Below the pieces are notes generated by a model. It made no database searches, had not been told where the DNA came from, and saw nothing but the letters and a program-made list of their open reading frames with translations. A program made the translations under genes and the position numbers. From an uncultured Collinsella sp. (GTDB lineage: Bacteria; Actinomycetota; Coriobacteriia; Coriobacteriales; Coriobacteriaceae), in NCBI GenBank assembly GCA_902478865.1, contig CABSNA010000044.1, positions 1 to 9,598 of the forward strand: 9,598 bases of DNA, given 5' to 3'. Of the stretch, positions 6,982 through 9,598 are shown piece by piece (the stretch's first letter is position 1; each line of letters begins with the position of its first letter).

Positions 6982-7002
6982 CTGCCACAATCCTTGCGGC
7001 AG
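6982..7002. promoter_or_regulatory. Imperfect dyad upstream of asnB
   Basis: CTGCC-A-CAA-TCC-TTG-C-GGCAG is nearly palindromic: 5 bp, one mismatch, 3 bp, with a 3-nt centre. It ends 32 nt before the asnB start codon and lies 4 nt after a TTGACA hexamer (6972-6977), for which no matching -10 is visible. It may be an operator or a small leader hairpin. No clear asnB promoter could be assigned. Confidence 0.3.
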
Positions 7003-7034
7003 TACACCTGAGCCGTCAGCAGAAAGGATCTTGC

Positions 7035-8903
7035 ATGTGCGGTTTTGTCGGTTTTACCGGTACAGATGAACAGAGTGAGCTGGTTCTCACGGCTATGATG
7101 AATCGCATCATCCACCGTGGTCCCGATATGGGCGGCCAGCATATCGTCGACAACGTTGCCCTTGGCTTCCGTCGTCTTTCGATTCTTGATCTTTCCGAAG
7201 CTGGAGCTCAGCCCATGTCGAGCGACGACGGCAAGGTCACGATTGTCTTCAACGGAGAGATCTACAACTTCCAGGAGCTTCGCGCCGAGCTGGAGGCAGC
7301 CGGCTACGCCTTCCACTGCAACGCCGATACCGAGGTCCTGGTACACGGTTACGAGGAGTGGGGCGAGGACCTGGTCAACCGCCTGCGCGGCATGTACGCG
7401 TTCGTGATTCACGACCAGAACAAGAACAAGCTCTTTGGCGCTCGCGACATCTTTGGTATCAAGCCGTTCTATTACTACCAGGCATCCGATGGCTCGCTGC
7501 TATTTGGCTCCGAGATCAAGAGCTTCCTGGACCATCCCAAGTTTGAGAAGGCTGTCAACCACGACGCGCTGCGCCCCTACCTGACGCTGCAATTCCCCGC
7601 CACGGAGGAGACCTTCTTTAAGGGCGTGTTCAAGCTTGCCCCGGCGCATTGCTTTACGTATGACCTGACGACCAACACCATGGACATCAAGCGTTACTGG
7701 AGCTGTGACTTCACCGACGACAACTCCAAGACCTTCGAGGAGTACGTGGACGAGTGCGACAAGGTCGTGCACGAAAGCGTCGCTGCACACCGAATCGCCG
7801 ATGTTAAGGTGGGCTCGTTCCTTTCTGGCGGCGTGGACTCCAGCTACATTGCCGCCTGTCTCATGCCCGACACCACGTATTCTGTCGGCTTTGATTACAA
7901 GAACTTCAACGAGACCAACTACGCTGCCGAGCTTTCCGACAAGCTGGGCATCAAGAACGTGCGCAAGATGATTACCGCCGACGAGTTCTTCGATGCACTG
8001 CCCGATATCCAGTATCACATGGACGAGCCGCAATCGAACCTGTCCAGCGTGCCGCTGTTCTATCTGGCGCAGATGGCTTCCGAAGAGGTCACCGTCGTCC
8101 TTTCGGGCGAGGGTGCCGACGAGCTGTTTGCCGGCTACGAGTGGTACGAGGACACCCCCGAGATGCGCTCCTTTAAGAAGCGCGTGCCGCTCGGCGTACG
8201 TCGCGCCCTGGGCTCGCTCGTTCAGCATCTCCCCTACTTTAAGGGCCACAACTTCCTGACGAAATGCGCCGAGGTTCCCGAGCGCTGGTATGTGGGTCAG
8301 GCAAAGGTGTTCGACCCCTCCGAGGTCGACGAGGTGCTCAAGCCCGCTTATGACACCGGCAAGAACGCCGCCGAGATGTGCGCCGAGTACTACAAGCAGG
8401 TTCCCGATTGCTGCGAGCTTTCCAAGAAACAGTATTTGGATATGAACATGTGGCTGCCGGGCGACATTCTGCTCAAGGCCGACAAGATGTGCATGGCGCA
8501 TTCTCTGGAGCTCCGCGTCCCGTTCCTAGACAAGAAGGTCATGGAGTTTGCCGAGCACATTCCCGCCAACTACCGTGTTAACGAAGAAGGCTGCAAGCTC
8601 GTCCTGCGTCACGCTGCCAACCGCACGCTGCCCGACGAGTGGGCAACGCGCAAGAAGGTGGGCTTCCCCGTACCGGTCAAGTTCTGGCTGCGTGAGCAAA
8701 AGTACTACGACTACGTAAAGGAATACTTCACCGCACCGTGGGCTGCCGATTTCTTTGACACCGATGCGCTCATGAAACTGCTTGACGACCACTTTGAGGG
8801 TCGCGCGCTCAACCAGCGCAAGATCTATACCACGCTGACGTTCCTCATCTGGTACAAGCGCTTCTTTATCGACGAGGACAAGGGCGCCGAAGTCGCCGCG
8901 TAA
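7035..8903 (+). CDS. asnB: Asparagine synthetase, glutamine-hydrolysing
   Basis: The 622-aa cytoplasmic enzyme makes L-asparagine from aspartate, glutamine and ATP. The N-terminal class II glutaminase domain begins MCGFVGF, so Cys2 becomes the nucleophile after Met removal. It continues with HRGPD (27-31), LGFRRLSILD (43-52), NGEIYN (73-78) and the DTEVL motif (98-102). The synthetase domain has the PP-loop SFLSGGVDSS (261-270), the conserved LSGEGADELFAGY (356-368), and LELRVPFLD (491-499). Length is typical of the larger bacterial AsnB proteins. Start choice: only the ATG at 7035 puts Cys at position 2, and AAAGGA lies 6 nt upstream; the frame is open back to 6900, but that part overlaps the preceding terminator. 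It is a single-gene unit between that terminator and the tRNA. No convincing terminator directly follows its stop codon. Confidence 0.97.
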   Translation: MCGFVGFTGTDEQSELVLTAMMNRIIHRGPDMGGQHIVDNVALGFRRLSILDLSEAGAQPMSSDDGKVTIVFNGEIYNFQELRAELEAAGYAFHCNADTEVLVHGYEEWGEDLVNRLRGMYAFVIHDQNKNKLFGARDIFGIKPFYYYQASDGSLLFGSEIKSFLDHPKFEKAVNHDALRPYLTLQFPATEETFFKGVFKLAPAHCFTYDLTTNTMDIKRYWSCDFTDDNSKTFEEYVDECDKVVHESVAAHRIADVKVGSFLSGGVDSSYIAACLMPDTTYSVGFDYKNFNETNYAAELSDKLGIKNVRKMITADEFFDALPDIQYHMDEPQSNLSSVPLFYLAQMASEEVTVVLSGEGADELFAGYEWYEDTPEMRSFKKRVPLGVRRALGSLVQHLPYFKGHNFLTKCAEVPERWYVGQAKVFDPSEVDEVLKPAYDTGKNAAEMCAEYYKQVPDCCELSKKQYLDMNMWLPGDILLKADKMCMAHSLELRVPFLDKKVMEFAEHIPANYRVNEEGCKLVLRHAANRTLPDEWATRKKVGFPVPVKFWLREQKYYDYVKEYFTAPWAADFFDTDALMKLLDDHFEGRALNQRKIYTTLTFLIWYKRFFIDEDKGAEVAA

Positions 8904-8922
8904 GTTTCGTTATGAATTAGCG

Positions 8923-8950
8923 GTGAACAGCACGGGGTTTCCGCTATACT
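8923..8950 (+). promoter_or_regulatory. Likely promoter of tRNA-Val
   Basis: TATACT at 8945-8950 matches the -10 consensus at 5 of 6 positions and ends 10 nt before the tRNA 5' end, which is normal for a stable-RNA promoter. GTGAAC at 8923-8928 is a weak -35 at 16-nt spacing. Read-through from asnB is also possible because no clear terminator intervenes. Confidence 0.55.
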
Positions 8951-8960
8951 CAATCCCTGC

Positions 8961-9036
8961 GGGCGATTGGCGCAACGGTTAGCGCAGGTGCTTTACACGC
9001 ACAAGGCTGGGGGTTCGAATCCCTCATCGCCCACCA
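8961..9036 (+). tRNA. tRNA-Val (anticodon UAC)
   Basis: A full cloverleaf can be drawn. The acceptor stem GGGCGAT (8961-8967) pairs perfectly with ATCGCCC (9026-9032). The D stem is GCGC/GCGC. The anticodon stem is GGTGC/GCACA with a G-A mismatch at its outer pair, and the anticodon TAC sits at 8994-8996. The variable loop is five bases. The T stem GGGGG/CCCTC encloses the T loop TTCGAAT (9014-9020). Discriminator A and an encoded CCA (9034-9036) complete it. Anticodon UAC reads valine codons. Confidence 0.97.
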
Positions 9037-9045
9037 CTTGATTGA

Positions 9046-9078
9046 AAAGGCTCCCAGCGATGGGGGCCTTTCCTTTTT
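9046..9078 (+). terminator. Intrinsic terminator of tRNA-Val
   Basis: AAAGGC-T-CCC (9046-9055) pairs with GGG-G-GCCTTT (9062-9071), with one T-G wobble, around the 6-nt loop AGCGAT. TTTCCTTTTT follows. It begins 9 nt after the CCA end. Part of it can also pair with 9082-9089, giving an alternative fold. Confidence 0.8.
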
Positions 9079-9211
9079 GGGCCCATCGCAGAGGGATTCG
9101 AACCCGACAGGGTGCGGAGCTGAGGAAACGCGAAGCGTTTTCCAGCGCAGCACGCGAGGAGCGAAGCGACGAAGCGGATGCGGGCGGCGAAATGGACCCT
9201 TGGCGAATACC
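9079..9211. other. Gene-free GC-rich segment after tRNA-Val with an inverted T-arm copy and a hairpin
   Basis: No gene is supported here. At 9091-9105 lies GAGGGATTCGAACCC, the exact reverse complement of the tRNA T-arm bases 9011-9025. At 9119-9146 a hairpin forms with the tip CGC-GAA-GCG, a GGAAA/TTTCC stem separated from it by a one-base bulge, and GCT/AGC at the base. CGAAGCG recurs at 9131, 9162 and 9170. Short open frames across this stretch (both strands) are tRNA-derived or low-complexity translations. It may be a tRNA-associated intergenic repeat. Confidence 0.5.
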
Positions 9212-9239
9212 CGTGTGCAAAAAATGCCAAATATGAGTA

Positions 9240-9260
9240 CTGCTACCTTTTTGGTAGCAG
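9240..9260. repeat. Perfect 8-bp hairpin inside the inverted-repeat element
   Basis: CTGCTACC (9240-9247), TTTTT, GGTAGCAG (9253-9260) forms a perfect hairpin abutting the left terminal repeat (sharing base 9240). It is followed by CGTTTTCG rather than a T run, so it does not look like an ordinary terminator. Confidence 0.6.
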
Positions 9261-9310
9261 CGTTTTCGAAGTCATAAAAGGCAAATCCGACATTAGAACG
9301 ATGACTGATA

Positions 9311-9347
9311 GTCCAGTTAAGCCAATTTAGTTACTACAAAACTGGAC
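9311..9347. repeat. 8-bp inverted repeat inside the element
   Basis: GTCCAGTT (9311-9318) and AACTGGAC (9340-9347) are exact reverse complements with a 21-nt AT-rich loop, placed near the middle of the element bounded by the 29-bp repeats. Confidence 0.5.
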
Positions 9348-9466
9348 ATATGTGGCCCAACTCATCTAAAAACGCCCAATTTATATGTTACGAAGTTAGT
9401 GCCCGTACTCATATTTGCCACTTTTTGCACACGCCCTATCCCAGCCATGGTAAATCGATAGCAAAA

Positions 9467-9522
9467 CGGGCTCCAGACCGCTGAATCGTGCCGCATATGG
9501 CACGTCCGCAGTCCGGAACCCG
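9467..9522 (-). terminator. Long hairpin, likely terminator of the minus-strand gene at the right edge
   Basis: CGTGCC (9487-9492) pairs with GGCACG (9499-9504), and pairing continues outward to 9467/9522. On the plus strand the outer helix is broken by three C-A mismatches (9471/9518, 9475/9514, 9479/9510). In minus-strand RNA each becomes a G-U pair and the inner GGA/UUC also pairs, giving an almost continuous helix with two bulged A. UUUU follows at 9466-9463. The structure thus favours leftward transcription, 25 nt after the partial gene's stop codon. Confidence 0.6.
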
Positions 9523-9547
9523 GTCCAAATTGAGTTATTGCGCTGTG

Positions 9548-9598
9548 TTAGGCCAAAACGTCCGACAAAATCTCGATCAGGCTGTCCACGTCGGCTTC
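9548..9598 (-). CDS. C-terminal end of an unidentified protein (runs off right edge)
   Basis: The minus strand reads EADVDSLIEILSDVLA followed by TAA at 9550-9548, entering from beyond the right edge. The amphipathic, Leu-rich tail and GC-rich codons look like a real protein end, and the long hairpin downstream has the correct orientation to be its terminator. Sixteen residues are too few to identify it. Tails of this style occur in PLP-dependent aminotransferase-like enzymes among others, but this is no more than a guess. Confidence 0.5.
   Translation of the reverse strand, partial: EADVDSLIEILSDVLA

Larger units (their letters stand above)
9212..9433. repeat. About 222-bp element bounded by 29-bp inverted repeats, MITE-like or structured-RNA-like
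   Basis: The left arm 9212-9240 (starting CGTGTGCAAAAA, ending AAATATGAGTAC) and the reverse complement of 9405-9433 are identical at 27 of 29 positions. The 164 bp between them are AT-rich, unlike the flanking DNA, and hold a hairpin at 9240-9260 and an 8-bp inverted repeat at 9311-9347. No transposase or sizeable frame is inside, and no target-site duplication is obvious. It could be a non-autonomous mobile element, a pair of inverted dispersed repeats, or a structured RNA. I cannot tell which without copies for comparison. Confidence 0.7.

Noticed and set aside
7500..8501. 333-aa minus-strand open frame opposite asnB
   Set aside because: Antisense to confirmed AsnB with no independent support.
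8950..9230. Several 60-80 aa frames across tRNA-Val and downstream (one with RDSNPQPCACKAPALT)
   Set aside because: These are reverse translations of the tRNA gene and its T-arm copy, a well-known source of false hypothetical proteins.
9224..9277. 17-codon frame MPNMSTATFLVAAFSKS in the inverted-repeat element
   Set aside because: No ribosome binding site; it is formed from the left repeat arm and a hairpin, so the coding appearance is better explained by the repeat structure.
1..9598. CRISPR arrays, rRNA, insertion-sequence transposases, phage genes or defence systems
   Set aside because: None is visible; the only repeats are the short tandem array at 4736-4775 and the inverted repeats at the right end.

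Overview
The window looks like a chromosomal segment of a high-GC Gram-positive bacterium. Coding regions are GC-rich, ribosome binding sites are of the AAGGAG/AAAGGA type, and the genes run as a tight murE - HAD - murI - rph - rdgB series. My best guess is Coriobacteriia, perhaps Collinsella or a relative. That is inference from gene style and layout; no rRNA gene or other marker fixes the taxon.

Left half (1-4496, minus strand): a cell-wall and nucleotide-housekeeping operon. In transcription order it holds a Mur ligase with motifs of the L-lysine-type MurE, a HAD-family phosphatase, glutamate racemase (MurI), RNase PH (Rph), and the first 57 codons of an RdgB/HAM1 dITP/XTP pyrophosphatase that runs off the left edge. 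Gaps between the first four genes are 34-55 nt. MurI makes D-glutamate, and MurE adds the third stem residue after D-Glu is in place, so the two enzymes serve the same pathway. A hairpin that begins at the rph stop codon may reduce or end transcription before rdgB.

Middle (4497-6909): a 298-bp divergent intergenic region carrying three tandem GACCCA-containing repeats, followed by a 682-aa amino-acid ABC transporter subunit. In that one polypeptide a lipoprotein-type solute-binding domain is fused to the permease domain through an extra beta-rich domain that I cannot assign. No ATPase gene is present here. A strong intrinsic terminator closes the unit.

Right (6910-9036): glutamine-dependent asparagine synthetase (AsnB), then tRNA-Val(UAC) with an encoded CCA, its own likely promoter and an intrinsic terminator.

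Right end (9037-9598): about 510 bp without a convincing gene, but full of structure. It holds an inverted copy of the tRNA T-arm, a GC-rich hairpin segment, and an AT-rich element of about 222 bp bounded by 29-bp inverted repeats (27/29 identical) with two internal hairpins. It ends with a long hairpin that folds well only as minus-strand RNA. That hairpin probably terminates a minus-strand gene whose last 16 codons lie at the right edge. This accessory-looking stretch and the transporter's extra domain are the least ordinary parts of the window; everything else belongs to known families.
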